A DNA stretch of 64,000 bases, from positions 40,887 through 104,886 of the forward strand of contig URUD01000003.1 in the NCBI GenBank assembly GCA_900550935.1. Direction: 5' to 3'. A program made the translations under genes and the position numbers. The DNA is from an uncultured Roseburia sp. (GTDB lineage Bacteria; Bacillota; Clostridia; Lachnospirales; Lachnospiraceae). The notes under the pieces were generated by a model. The model worked only from the letters and a program-made list of their open reading frames with translations. It was not told the DNA's origin and did not search any database. Below are positions 1-8,100 of this stretch, in pieces (the first letter of the stretch is position 1; every line of letters starts with the position of its first letter).

Positions 1-822
1 GATCTGTGTTGTTGATATATCCGCATGTCCAAGCATTTCCTGAACCGATTTTAAGTCTGCTCCATTGCTGATCAGATGCGCTGCAAAGGAATGGCGCAGT
101 GTATGTGGTGTGATCTCCGCCTGTATCCCCGCCTTTTTTCCATAGGCTTTGATCAGTTTCCAAAAGCCCTGACGGCTCATATCCTGTCCGGTACAGTTTG
201 TAAATAACCAAGGACAGTCTTCTTTTTCCACCAGATATGGTCTTCCCTCTTCCAGATACTTTTTCAGCGCATCCCTTGCCACATCTCCAAACGGAACGAT
301 GCGCTCTTTGTGTGCATCCGTACAGGTCAGATATTCCATCTGTAAGTTCAAGTCTGAAACTTTCAAAGAGATCAGCTCAGTCACCCGGATGCCTGTCGCA
401 TACAGCAGTTCTAACATTGCGCGATCACGCAGTTCCTTCGGACTGTTGCCACAGGGCTGTTCTAATAAAAGTGTTACTTCCTCTGTGGTTAAGATTGCCG
501 GCATCTTCTTTTCAATCTTCGGTGCCTTTAACTGCTCTGTCGGGTCTTCGTTGATCCGGTGCTGTTTTTCCATATAATGAAAAAAAGCCTTCATTGAGGC
601 GATGCTTCTGGAAATTGTTGCCGGTTTTTTCCCTGATTTTTCCAGATCCATCACATATAACATCAGATGGGTCGGCAGTACAGCATACGCATGGTCCACC
701 CCCTGTCCACGCAGGAACTCATTCATTTTCCTTAGATCACGCTCATAAGAAACTTCTGTATTGACAGAAGTCTGTTTTTCATTATGAAGATATTGAATAA
801 AATCCTGTATGTCCTGTGTCAT
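1..822 (-). CDS. xerD: Tyrosine recombinase XerD (3' end beyond window)
   Basis: Site-specific tyrosine recombinase, expected to resolve chromosome dimers at dif together with XerC. The visible 274 residues hold an N-terminal SAM-like core-binding domain (about 1-95) and most of the catalytic domain: Arg146 in YATGIRVTEL, Lys172, HTLRH with His240 and Arg243, and His266 in GHADISTTQI. The nucleophilic Tyr would be the next residue, just past the window edge, so the gene is partial only because of the window. The start is an ATG after AAAGAG. Synteny with spoIIM and a NUDIX gene matches the B. subtilis nudF-spoIIM-xerD neighbourhood, which favours XerD over a phage integrase. Confidence 0.93.
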   Translation of the reverse strand, partial: MTQDIQDFIQYLHNEKQTSVNTEVSYERDLRKMNEFLRGQGVDHAYAVLPTHLMLYVMDLEKSGKKPATISRSIASMKAFFHYMEKQHRINEDPTEQLKAPKIEKKMPAILTTEEVTLLLEQPCGNSPKELRDRAMLELLYATGIRVTELISLKVSDLNLQMEYLTCTDAHKERIVPFGDVARDALKKYLEEGRPYLVEKEDCPWLFTNCTGQDMSRQGFWKLIKAYGKKAGIQAEITPHTLRHSFAAHLISNGADLKSVQEMLGHADISTTQI

Positions 823-934
823 CTCTTTAACCTATCCGTTTCTTTTTTCAAAAATTCGTCGCTCGTCACTTAAGGCAGCACGCTGCCCCACTTCCCCTCA
901 TTATAAGCGTAAGTTTTTAGAAAAGCAATCGCTT

Positions 935-1486
935 TTAAAATTTCTTTAAAACTTTTTGCATCAGGACCGGGTTTACCGCCGCTTCTGCCCAGATTCCAAC
1001 CAAAAACAGTGCAAAAACAATACTATAACAGAGCACCATCACAACACGCTGCTCCATCCGGTCTCCCATCTGTCTCTGTCTGCACTTTAGCTCATAATAT
1101 AGCACTATTGTAATCAAATAACAGATCCATTGCGGCAGCATCCCAAGTATGACAACGACCAGTCCCTTCCAGCCAAGATTTAAGATCGCAGCCACCTGTA
1201 GGATCCCAAACGTATATGCCAATGCACACTCCAAAAACAGCAATACATGTTCTGCCCGGAAGAAATGAAATAACACCAGTACCAATCCTGCCCATTTGAT
1301 GCGGATACCTAAGACATGAAACCACAACCGGTTAAGATTCGGAACTGTTTCCACATACTGCCGGATAAAATAAGTATTTAATATCCCATATGTGACAAAC
1401 AGCTCTCTTCCTATGAGATTTGCTGTTACAATCCCAAGAAAGAAAGCTGTTATCCTGACATATCGATTTTCCTTCACGATACGCAC
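935..1486 (-). CDS. spoIIM: Stage II sporulation protein M (SpoIIM-like)
   Basis: A 183-residue integral membrane protein with about five hydrophobic segments spread over its length. In B. subtilis SpoIIM is the membrane anchor of the SpoIIDMP peptidoglycan-remodelling complex that drives engulfment in the mother cell. The call rests on length, topology and position between a NUDIX hydrolase and xerD, the same order as in B. subtilis. The start is a GTG preceded by AAAGG at about 6 nt. It lies 19 nt after the NUDIX gene and is probably co-transcribed with it. I saw no convincing sigma-E promoter directly in front. Confidence 0.8.
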   Translation of the reverse strand: MRIVKENRYVRITAFFLGIVTANLIGRELFVTYGILNTYFIRQYVETVPNLNRLWFHVLGIRIKWAGLVLVLFHFFRAEHVLLFLECALAYTFGILQVAAILNLGWKGLVVVILGMLPQWICYLITIVLYYELKCRQRQMGDRMEQRVVMVLCYSIVFALFLVGIWAEAAVNPVLMQKVLKKF

Positions 1487-1505
1487 CTAAGACCTTTTTC
1501 TTATC

Positions 1506-2060
1506 TTATGCGTTTTTCTCCTCGTTCAGAAGGTTTTTATAGGCTAAAATTGCTGCTACCGTTTTTGCATCCTGTAAGGTTCCATCGTAGATCATCCGGC
1601 ACAATTCATCCAGATCATATGCCTCAACATCGATAAATTCTCCTTCATCCAGATGCTGTTTTCCCGGCTTTAAGTCTCTCGCCAGATACACATCGATAAA
1701 CTCATTACAAAATGCAACCGTTGTCTTTAATGACAATAATTTTTTTAAATTGTTACTGCAATATCCTGTCTCTTCTTCCAGTTCACGGGCAGCACATACC
1801 ATCGTATCTTCTGTCACACTGTCTCTGGAACCAGCAGGCACCTCCAATGTCATCCGTTCAATGGCATTGCGGTACTGGCGTACCATAAGGATCTTTCCAT
1901 CCTCACGCACCGGAACAACTGCCGCTGCTCCCATTCTGTGTGAAATGAAATCCCACTCTTCTGTCTTGCCATTCGGAAGTTCCATCGTATCCGTATAGAT
2001 GTCTAAAATAGCTCCTTTTCTTAACAACTCACGTTTAATTCTTTTTACCTGCTGATTCAT
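1506..2060 (-). CDS. NUDIX hydrolase, probable ADP-ribose pyrophosphatase
   Basis: A 184-residue NUDIX enzyme expected to cleave ADP-ribose or a related nucleoside diphosphate compound to AMP plus a phosphorylated partner, using divalent metal. The NUDIX box runs from PAGSRDS to RELEEETGY near residues 75-100; REL-EE-TGY fits the consensus, but the spacing between the first Gly and Glu is one residue longer than the classical GX5E. An N-terminal beta domain (KRIKRELLRKG..DIYTDTMELPNGK) is typical of ADP-ribose pyrophosphatases. The ATG follows AGGAGG closely (4 nt). Its place ahead of spoIIM-xerD matches B. subtilis nudF. Confidence 0.85.
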   Translation of the reverse strand: MNQQVKRIKRELLRKGAILDIYTDTMELPNGKTEEWDFISHRMGAAAVVPVREDGKILMVRQYRNAIERMTLEVPAGSRDSVTEDTMVCAARELEEETGYCSNNLKKLLSLKTTVAFCNEFIDVYLARDLKPGKQHLDEGEFIDVEAYDLDELCRMIYDGTLQDAKTVAAILAYKNLLNEEKNA

Positions 2061-2072
2061 ATTTCCTCCTAG

Positions 2073-2789
2073 TTACCCATGATTTTCCAGCATCCGATAT
2101 CCCACTCTTGGGATCGTTGTTATGTATACTGGGCGCATCGGCATTTTTTCTATTTTTTTCCGGATATTCGTCATATTTACCCGTAAGATCCGGCTGTTAT
2201 ACTCCATATAGGGTCCCCATATCTTTTCCAACAGCATCTGGTAGGTTACGACGGCTCCGGAATGAAGTGCAAGACATTCTAAAATACGATATTCCACGGG
2301 CGAAAAATGGATCTGTGCTCCCTCTAACGTTACCTGTCGCTTGAAAAAATCGATCTTCAATCCTTCCGCTTCATAACAGATCCGCTCCGATCCCGGCAAT
2401 CTCTTTCTCAGCGCACTGTGGATGCGCGCTTCGAGCTCTTCCCCATAAAACGGTTTGTTCACATAGTCATCCGCTCCGGCATAAAGCGCATTTACCTTAT
2501 CCGTGTGTGATGATTTTCTGGAGATCACGATCACCGGACAACTGTTCCATTTGCGAAACCACCGGATAAAATCCATTCCATCCATATCCGGCAGTTGCAG
2601 ATCAAGCAGCACAATATCCGGACAGATACTGGTGCTAAGTTCCATTCCACTTCTTCCACTGTCCGCCACATACGCCTTGTATTGCCCTCTCCTTGCCAGT
2701 TTGCGTAAAAACGAGGTACTTTCCTCATCGTTATCGATCAACAATACTTTCGCACGGTCACATATTCTATTTTCTTCCAATTCTGACAT
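2073..2789 (-). CDS. Orphan OmpR/KdpE-type response regulator
   Basis: A 238-residue two-component response regulator. The receiver domain (about 13-122) has acidic residues Asp19/Asp21, phospho-acceptor Asp63 in VLLDLQLPDMDG, Ser90 and Lys112 in NKPF; a winged-helix OmpR-type DNA-binding domain follows (about 135-235, ending TIPRVGYRML). The segment RWFRKWNSCPVIVIS resembles KdpE. No histidine kinase gene is adjacent, so the partner is unknown. The start is uncertain: the ATG at 2789 is only 1 nt from AGGAGG, and a TTG at 2780 sits at 10 nt. An in-frame extension back to 2951 exists but overlaps the upstream gene. Likely in an operon with that gene. Confidence 0.85.
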   Translation of the reverse strand: MSELEENRICDRAKVLLIDNDEESTSFLRKLARRGQYKAYVADSGRSGMELSTSICPDIVLLDLQLPDMDGMDFIRWFRKWNSCPVIVISRKSSHTDKVNALYAGADDYVNKPFYGEELEARIHSALRKRLPGSERICYEAEGLKIDFFKRQVTLEGAQIHFSPVEYRILECLALHSGAVVTYQMLLEKIWGPYMEYNSRILRVNMTNIRKKIEKMPMRPVYITTIPRVGYRMLENHG

Positions 2790-2815
2790 TCCTCCTGTAG
2801 CATAAATCTGTTGTT

Positions 2816-3256
2816 TTAATTTACTGCTACAGGTATTCTCTTTTTCCCGTCTCCCCGATGGATATAGCATATGTTCTGCCACAGTGTCGTCCGGCATTGT
2901 AACAGTCTGTCCCCAAGGCCGCGAACCGTTATCTGTGGCAGCAGAAGCCATGCAAACCAGACTGCAAGCAGGACGAGTAACGGATTTCGATTCACTGTCA
3001 TCGTCTTTAACATCTGCTCTGCCATGCGAAGTTGTCCAAACACGATCGTTCTGGCATCGTTTTTGCTTAAGATATCTGCCACTACCACAAGTGAACCTGC
3101 TGACAGACGATCACCGCTTTCTTTCTGTAATACCGTCATCGTATTTTCGGTATGGATTGCCGATGGTGTCTTCTGTGGCAGTTTCCATGCAAAAAGCAAA
3201 ATGCCAACGAAAACGATCACTGCAAATACAGCACTTATTTTTGTTTTTCCATTCAT
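2816..3256 (-). CDS. Small membrane protein of unknown function
   Basis: I do not recognise a family. The product of about 146 residues has an N-terminal hydrophobic segment (ISAVFAVIVFVGILLFAW), an extracellular-looking middle region of about 75 residues, a second hydrophobic segment (PLLVLLAVWFAWLLL) near residue 100, and a basic cytoplasmic tail. ATG at 3256 is chosen because it lies 11 nt from AGGAGG; the GTG at 3268 overlaps that element. It sits 26 nt upstream of the orphan response regulator under its own promoter, so it may feed a signal to that regulator, but nothing in the sequence shows this directly. Confidence 0.65.
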   Translation of the reverse strand: MNGKTKISAVFAVIVFVGILLFAWKLPQKTPSAIHTENTMTVLQKESGDRLSAGSLVVVADILSKNDARTIVFGQLRMAEQMLKTMTVNRNPLLVLLAVWFAWLLLPQITVRGLGDRLLQCRTTLWQNICYIHRGDGKKRIPVAVN

Positions 3257-3284
3257 CTGCCACAACACCTCCTTTTCTTTTTCT

Positions 3285-3313
3285 ATTGTAATTTCGGTCT
3301 AAAAAAAAGTCAA
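3285..3313 (-). promoter_or_regulatory. Sigma-A promoter for membrane protein/response regulator operon
   Basis: On the minus strand TTGACT, a 17-nt spacer and TACAAT lie 29 nt upstream of the ATG at 3256. It starts directly after the rny terminator hairpin. Confidence 0.7.
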
Positions 3314-3320
3314 TAGAAAC

Positions 3321-3359
3321 AAAAAAGACCATCACACACTTTTGTATGTATGATGGTCT
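3321..3359 (-). terminator. Rho-independent terminator of rny
   Basis: Arms AGACCATCA and TGATGGTCT pair around a short AT-rich loop and are followed on the minus strand by TTTTTTG. It stands about 25 nt after the rny stop. Confidence 0.8.
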
Positions 3360-3384
3360 CTCTTCCTTCATTATCGCTCACTCA

Positions 3385-4932
3385 TTATTTTGCGTAATCA
3401 GTTACTCTGGATTCACGGATCACATTTACTTTGATCTGACCTGGATATTCCAATTCTGCCTCAATCTGTTTTGAGATATCACGGGCAAGTAATACCATAT
3501 CTGCATCACTTACCTGCTCTGGAACAACCATAATACGAATCTCTCTACCTGCCTGAATAGCAAAGGATTTTTCTACTCCCTTAAATCCATTGGAGATATC
3601 CTCTAACTGTTTTAATCTGTTTGAATATGTTTCAAGTGTCTCTCTTCTGGCACCTGGTCTTGCCGCACTGATAGTATCAGCGGCCTGTACGATACATGCA
3701 ATTAAAGATTCTGGCTCTACATCGCCATGATGTGCTTCTACAGCATTGATGATGATCGGTGCCTCTTTATATTTTCTACATAAATCCACACCAATCTGGA
3801 TATGAGATCCTTCCATCTCGTGATCGACGGATTTTCCGATGTCATGTAACAGACCTGCACGCTTTGCAGTTCTGACATCAACGCCAATCTCTGCTGCTAA
3901 CAGTCCAGAAATCTGTGCTACTTCAATAGAATGTTTTAATGCGTTCTGACCATAACTTGTCCTGAACTTCATTCTACCAAGCAGGCGAACCAGCTCCGGA
4001 TGAATACCATGAACACCAACCTCTAATGTTGCTGCTTCACCCTCTTCCCGGATCATAGTCTCTACTTCTTTCTGAGCCTTTTCAACCATTTCCTCAATTC
4101 TAGCCGGATGAATACGTCCGTCTACAATTAATTTTTCCAAAGCAATTCTGGCTACTTCACGTCTGATCGGATCAAATCCGGATAAAATAACTGCCTCCGG
4201 TGTATCATCAATGATCAGATCCACACCCGTCAATGTTTCCAGTGTACGGATATTACGACCTTCACGTCCGATGATACGTCCTTTCATCTCGTCATTTGGA
4301 AGCTGTACAACCGAGATTGTTGTCTCAGCGACATGGTCTGCTGCACATTTCTGAATGGCAGTAACCACATACTCCTTCGCTTTTTTGTCCGCTTCCTCTT
4401 TTGCTTTGTGTTCCATTTCTTTGATCAATTTTGCAGTATCAATTTTTACATCTTCTTCAACAGTCTTTAAGAGATATTCCTTTGCCTGTTCGGAGGTCAG
4501 ACCGGAAATCCGCTCCAGTTCCTGAATGCGCTCCTCGTTGAGTTTTGCGACCTTTTCTTTCTGTTTGTTGATTTCTTCTTCTTTGGCAGCAAACCCGGCT
4601 TCACGTTTCTCAATGGCTTCGAGCTTTCTGTCCAGATTTTCTTCTTTCTGAACAACACGACGCTCGCTTCGCTGGATCTCAGCTCTACGCTCTTTGACTT
4701 CTTTGTCTAATTCATTTTTTACACGAATAGACTCTTCTTTCGCCTCAAGTGTAGCCTCGCGCTTCTTGGTCTCTGCTGCTTTTACCGCTTCATCAATGAT
4801 CTCACGAGCCTTTTCATCTGCATTGCCGATCTTAGACTCTGTTACCTTTTTGTGATAGGCAGTTGTTATAAAATAAACAGCCACCGCGGTAATAACAAAA
4901 GTAACAACAACAGCAATCACTGTCGTTCCCAC
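3385..4932 (-). CDS. rny: Ribonuclease Y
   Basis: Membrane-anchored endoribonuclease that starts mRNA decay in Firmicutes. The 515-residue product has the full family layout: an N-terminal transmembrane helix (about 5-24), a long charged coiled coil (about 30-200), a KH RNA-binding domain (GRIIGREGRNIRTLE near 215-230), and an HD domain with HDIGKSVDHE and the downstream HHGDVEP. Length is normal for the family. Translation starts with GTG, 7 nt after GGAGG. It is monocistronic, with its own promoter upstream and a terminator downstream. Confidence 0.97.
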   Translation of the reverse strand: MGTTVIAVVVTFVITAVAVYFITTAYHKKVTESKIGNADEKAREIIDEAVKAAETKKREATLEAKEESIRVKNELDKEVKERRAEIQRSERRVVQKEENLDRKLEAIEKREAGFAAKEEEINKQKEKVAKLNEERIQELERISGLTSEQAKEYLLKTVEEDVKIDTAKLIKEMEHKAKEEADKKAKEYVVTAIQKCAADHVAETTISVVQLPNDEMKGRIIGREGRNIRTLETLTGVDLIIDDTPEAVILSGFDPIRREVARIALEKLIVDGRIHPARIEEMVEKAQKEVETMIREEGEAATLEVGVHGIHPELVRLLGRMKFRTSYGQNALKHSIEVAQISGLLAAEIGVDVRTAKRAGLLHDIGKSVDHEMEGSHIQIGVDLCRKYKEAPIIINAVEAHHGDVEPESLIACIVQAADTISAARPGARRETLETYSNRLKQLEDISNGFKGVEKSFAIQAGREIRIMVVPEQVSDADMVLLARDISKQIEAELEYPGQIKVNVIRESRVTDYAK

Positions 4933-5013
4933 AAGGGCACCTCCTTATAAAGTTTTCATTGTACTATAACATAAAAACAATTTTCGTTATCTGTCATAAA
5001 TTACAACATATAA

Positions 5014-5042
5014 ATTTTATGCTATTTCGATAGTTATGTCAA
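5014..5042 (-). promoter_or_regulatory. Sigma-A promoter of rny
   Basis: TTGACA, a 17-nt spacer and TAAAAT on the minus strand, about 80 nt upstream of the rny start. The leader in between is AT-rich and I see no known riboswitch in it. Confidence 0.75.
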
Positions 5043-5116
5043 GTAGATAACTGTTCAATATGCCTAATATTGCATTTTTCTTTTCTCAAAATACTACATA
5101 TTGTGCAAAATATCCC

Positions 5117-5737
5117 CTAAGCCTCTCTTTCTGCCCAGAATCTCATCGCATGTGAAATATCACTGCTCCTGTACCCTCTGCGCATCAGAAACTGGTAAAT
5201 CCGCTGCTGTTCTTTTCTGTCACTCTGCTCTGGGTCATAATGCTTCTTTTCCAGCAGGGTCATGATCTTTTGCTGTTCATCTGCACAAAAGACCTCCTCC
5301 ATCGCCTGAGCTACCACCTCGCGGTCGACTCCTTTTGCATACAGATCCATCTGCAGCCGCTGTCTGCTTTTTTTTTCCTGTCCATACCGGATATAATTCT
5401 CGGCATATCTGGCATCATCAATATAATGATAAGACTTCACGTATTCGATCGCTGCCTCTACACATACTGCGGGATAACCATTCTGTTCTAATTTCTGCCG
5501 CAGCTGGCTCTCCGTCCGGTCCATACGCTCTAACAGGTGCATCGCCCGCTTTTTGGCACGGAGCCCTACGATCTCCCAGAGGATCTGCTCATAGGTCTCT
5601 GAAGAAATATATGCACCCTCGTGCAATGAAAGTTTGCGTATCTCACCACGGTAAAGCAGCACTTTCTCTCCATTATCAAAGCAGACCTCTGTTTTGGATT
5701 TCTCCTTCGGAAGCATCTTTACCACCTGAACATCCAT
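5117..5737 (-). CDS. recX: Regulatory protein RecX
   Basis: RecX binds RecA filaments and modulates their growth. The 206-residue product shows the all-helical three-repeat RecX core: RMDRTESQLRQKLEQNGYP (about 70-90), YIDDARYAENYIRYG (about 107-121) and the C-terminal IYQFLMRRGY (about 180-190). It starts 3 nt after the recA stop, so the two genes form a tight operon, as in many bacteria. An N-terminal extension of about 60 residues (MDVQVVKMLPKEKSKTEVCF) is common in Firmicute RecX. Confidence 0.93.
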   Translation of the reverse strand: MDVQVVKMLPKEKSKTEVCFDNGEKVLLYRGEIRKLSLHEGAYISSETYEQILWEIVGLRAKKRAMHLLERMDRTESQLRQKLEQNGYPAVCVEAAIEYVKSYHYIDDARYAENYIRYGQEKKSRQRLQMDLYAKGVDREVVAQAMEEVFCADEQQKIMTLLEKKHYDPEQSDRKEQQRIYQFLMRRGYRSSDISHAMRFWAEREA

Positions 5738-5740
5738 GAA

Positions 5741-6883
5741 TTATTCCTCTGCCTTTTTCGCTGCTTCGGCTGCCTTCTCATCAACTACTGTCTTAATGCT
5801 CTTTGCTGCTGGTGCTTCTGTTTTTTCTTCTTCTGTTTCTTCCTCCGCACCGTCAGTCTTATAGAAATCACGCACCTTTGCCTCGATTTCCTCGCAGACC
5901 ATCGGATTTTCTTTCAGATAAGTTTTGGCATTTTCACGTCCCTGACCGATTTTCTCTCCGTTGTACGCATACCATGCACCTGATTTATTGACTACCCCAC
6001 TGTCCGCTGCCAGATCAAGGATATCTCCCTCACGTGAGATACCCTGGCCAAACATGATATCAAACTCTGCCTCACGGAATGGCGGTGCCACTTTATTTTT
6101 CACGATCTTGACACGGGTACGGTTTCCTACTACCTCACCGCCCTGTTTTAACGCTTCAATCCTTCTGACATCCAGACGAACGGAAGAATAGAATTTTAAT
6201 GCACGTCCACCAGTGGTTGTCTCTGGATTACCAAACATTACACCAACCTTTTCTCGCAGCTGGTTGATGAAAATTACGATACAGTTGGACTTGCTGATGA
6301 CCGCAGTCAGTTTACGGAGTGCCTGACTCATCAGTCGTGCCTGAAGTCCAACATGCGAATCACCCATATCTCCGTCGATCTCTGCCTTTGGAACCAGTGC
6401 TGCAACGGAGTCTACGATCACGATATCGACCGCGCCGGAACGTACCATTGTTTCTGTGATCTCCAGTGCCTGCTCTCCGCAGTCCGGCTGTGAAATATAG
6501 AGATTATCAATATCTACTCCGATGTTCTTTGCATAAACCGGATCCAGTGCATGCTCTGCATCAATAAATCCTGCAATACCGCCACGTTTCTGCACTTCTG
6601 CCACGCAATGAAGTGCCACTGTCGTCTTACCACTGGACTCTGGTCCATAGATCTCTATGATCCTGCCCTTTGGCAATCCACCTAAGCCAAGTGCGATATC
6701 AAGACTTAAAGAACCGGTCGGGCTCGTCTCTACATTCATGTGTGCGGAATTGTCTCCGAGTTTCATAATAGATCCCTTGCCATACTGCTTCTCAATCTGT
6801 GAGATGGCTGCATCCAGTGCTTTTAACTTGTCACTCTTTGCTGCATTTATTTCCTTATACTTATCTTCTCTTTCTTTTGCCAT
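5741..6883 (-). CDS. recA: Recombinase RecA
   Basis: ATP-dependent strand-exchange protein and SOS co-protease. The 380-residue product has Walker A GPESSGKTT at about residues 80-88, the VIVDSVAALVP Walker B region, loop L1 with EIDGDMGDSHVG, loop L2 with FINQLREKVGVMFGNPETTTGG, and an acidic Lys/Glu-rich C-terminal tail. The ATG follows GGAGG. Upstream there is a good promoter with a LexA box just after the -10 element, so it is an SOS gene, and recX follows it directly. Confidence 0.98.
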   Translation of the reverse strand: MAKEREDKYKEINAAKSDKLKALDAAISQIEKQYGKGSIMKLGDNSAHMNVETSPTGSLSLDIALGLGGLPKGRIIEIYGPESSGKTTVALHCVAEVQKRGGIAGFIDAEHALDPVYAKNIGVDIDNLYISQPDCGEQALEITETMVRSGAVDIVIVDSVAALVPKAEIDGDMGDSHVGLQARLMSQALRKLTAVISKSNCIVIFINQLREKVGVMFGNPETTTGGRALKFYSSVRLDVRRIEALKQGGEVVGNRTRVKIVKNKVAPPFREAEFDIMFGQGISREGDILDLAADSGVVNKSGAWYAYNGEKIGQGRENAKTYLKENPMVCEEIEAKVRDFYKTDGAEEETEEEKTEAPAAKSIKTVVDEKAAEAAKKAEE

Positions 6884-6897
6884 TGTTTTCCTCCACG

Positions 6898-6911
6898 CGA
6901 ACTTATGTTCG
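6898..6911. promoter_or_regulatory. LexA (SOS) box of recA
   Basis: CGAAC-TTAT-GTTCG, with perfect inverted half sites that fit the Gram-positive SOS operator GAACnnnnGTTC. It lies immediately downstream of the recA -10 element, where a bound repressor would block transcription initiation. Confidence 0.85.
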
Positions 6912-6924
6912 TTTTTCTGTTCTA

Positions 6925-6953
6925 ATAGTATTATAAATTGTCTTTCTTGTCAA
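6925..6953 (-). promoter_or_regulatory. Sigma-A promoter of recA
   Basis: TTGACA, a 17-nt spacer and TACTAT on the minus strand. The start point would fall next to the LexA box. The remaining intergenic sequence to about 7110 shows nothing else I can name. Confidence 0.75.
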
Positions 6954-7110
6954 CACATTGTTTTTACTTTTCAATATTTTGGATATGATCGGTGAACCTA
7001 CCGAAATATGATCTGTCTCATATTTGTAAAAAGAAACGAAACGATATGGTTTCATCAGGATTTGTTTACATTTGCCATTTTAGCACATTAACAGATTGCC
7101 TGCAAGAGAA

Positions 7111-7138
7111 AAAAATCCAGACCGCAGTCTGGATTTTT
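7111..7138 (-). terminator. Rho-independent terminator after the SGNH gene
   Basis: A perfect 12-bp stem, AAAAATCCAGAC/GTCTGGATTTTT with loop CGCA, ends the MBOAT-SGNH operon. The A/T-rich flanks make it usable on both strands. Confidence 0.85.
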
Positions 7139-7140
7139 CC

Positions 7141-8091
7141 CTACTCCATCTTCAACCCTTCCATACAGCCAGTATCCAGATAGATTTCCTGTATTTTTTC
7201 ATTGAACTGTTCCTGTGAGTCGTACCCATCTCCAAAATGCACACCATCCACGAATTGTTTTTCCGAATAAAAATGGATCATGGAAAAATAATCCGGAAAA
7301 TACGCATCCAACCCGGTACGTTCAAATTCTTCCTTTAATAACTGTTTCTGCTCATGCCTTAAATCATTATCTGCCAGCGGATCCGGCAGTAAATACAGTG
7401 CAATATTTCTCGCCTCACACATTTCGTGCATTTTTGTCAGGTAAAGGATCGTCGTATCGGACAATTCGCCATACTCCGCGTGAGTCGGTGTCTCTTCTCC
7501 ATACTTTTCTTTTAAATAATTCAAGTACAGTTTTCTCGCCGGATTGGAATCCCCGATGATCTTTGCCACCTCGGGCTGTAGTGCCCACGCACCAAACAAG
7601 TCTGACATTTCATCGATCGTTTCTTTTTCCAGATTGTTTAATGCCCCGATCCTCGTAAATGGAACCACGACATACTGGTATCCATATGTGATATCAATTT
7701 TACTTTCCAGTGCATCCAGACCGACGATCACATAAACATCCGTCACATTCTCATGTGCTTTTAAAAACTCATTTAACAGCAGATACTGTCCCACCATCGT
7801 CAGTCCACGGTTATTTCCCACGATACAATAATCATCGTTATATTCCTGCAAATGATTGAACATCTGATTGCAGACACTGTCTCCTAAGATCAGCTTTGTG
7901 TCTGAATTCTGTTCCTGCACATGATCAATATAACCTTCTGTTTCCCCTTTTCCTGCCGGATATTCTCCACTCATCGTCCAAAGCGCAACCTTTTCCCGAT
8001 AGCTGTCCTTTGCAGACAGGACAAAAAAAAGTAACAGGATAACACCCAATATCATACAGAGCAACAGGCTCTTTCTAATTAGCTTTGCCAT
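7141..8091 (-). CDS. SGNH/GDSL-type hydrolase, partner of MBOAT acyltransferase
   Basis: A 316-residue membrane-anchored extracellular protein: one N-terminal signal anchor (about 8-26), then an SGNH-fold domain. The nucleophile block is ILGDSVCNQMF with GDS at 70-72, and the C-terminal D..H pair is DGVHFGDG near residue 283. Such proteins usually transfer acyl groups handed over by an MBOAT protein onto an exported polymer. It lies 9 nt after an MBOAT gene, so the two probably act together on a wall or surface glycan. The acceptor cannot be named from the sequence. Confidence 0.75.
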   Translation of the reverse strand: MAKLIRKSLLLCMILGVILLLFFVLSAKDSYREKVALWTMSGEYPAGKGETEGYIDHVQEQNSDTKLILGDSVCNQMFNHLQEYNDDYCIVGNNRGLTMVGQYLLLNEFLKAHENVTDVYVIVGLDALESKIDITYGYQYVVVPFTRIGALNNLEKETIDEMSDLFGAWALQPEVAKIIGDSNPARKLYLNYLKEKYGEETPTHAEYGELSDTTILYLTKMHEMCEARNIALYLLPDPLADNDLRHEQKQLLKEEFERTGLDAYFPDYFSMIHFYSEKQFVDGVHFGDGYDSQEQFNEKIQEIYLDTGCMEGLKME

Positions 8092-8100
8092 TGTATCCTC

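Noticed and set aside
1..822. Prophage or integron integrase at the left edge
   Set aside because: Sequence and synteny with spoIIM and a NUDIX gene fit chromosomal XerD, and no phage genes or attachment repeats are visible.
2790..2951. N-terminal extension of the response regulator by 54 residues
   Set aside because: The extension overlaps the upstream membrane protein gene, has no similarity to receiver domains, and a strong ribosome binding site lies at its end.
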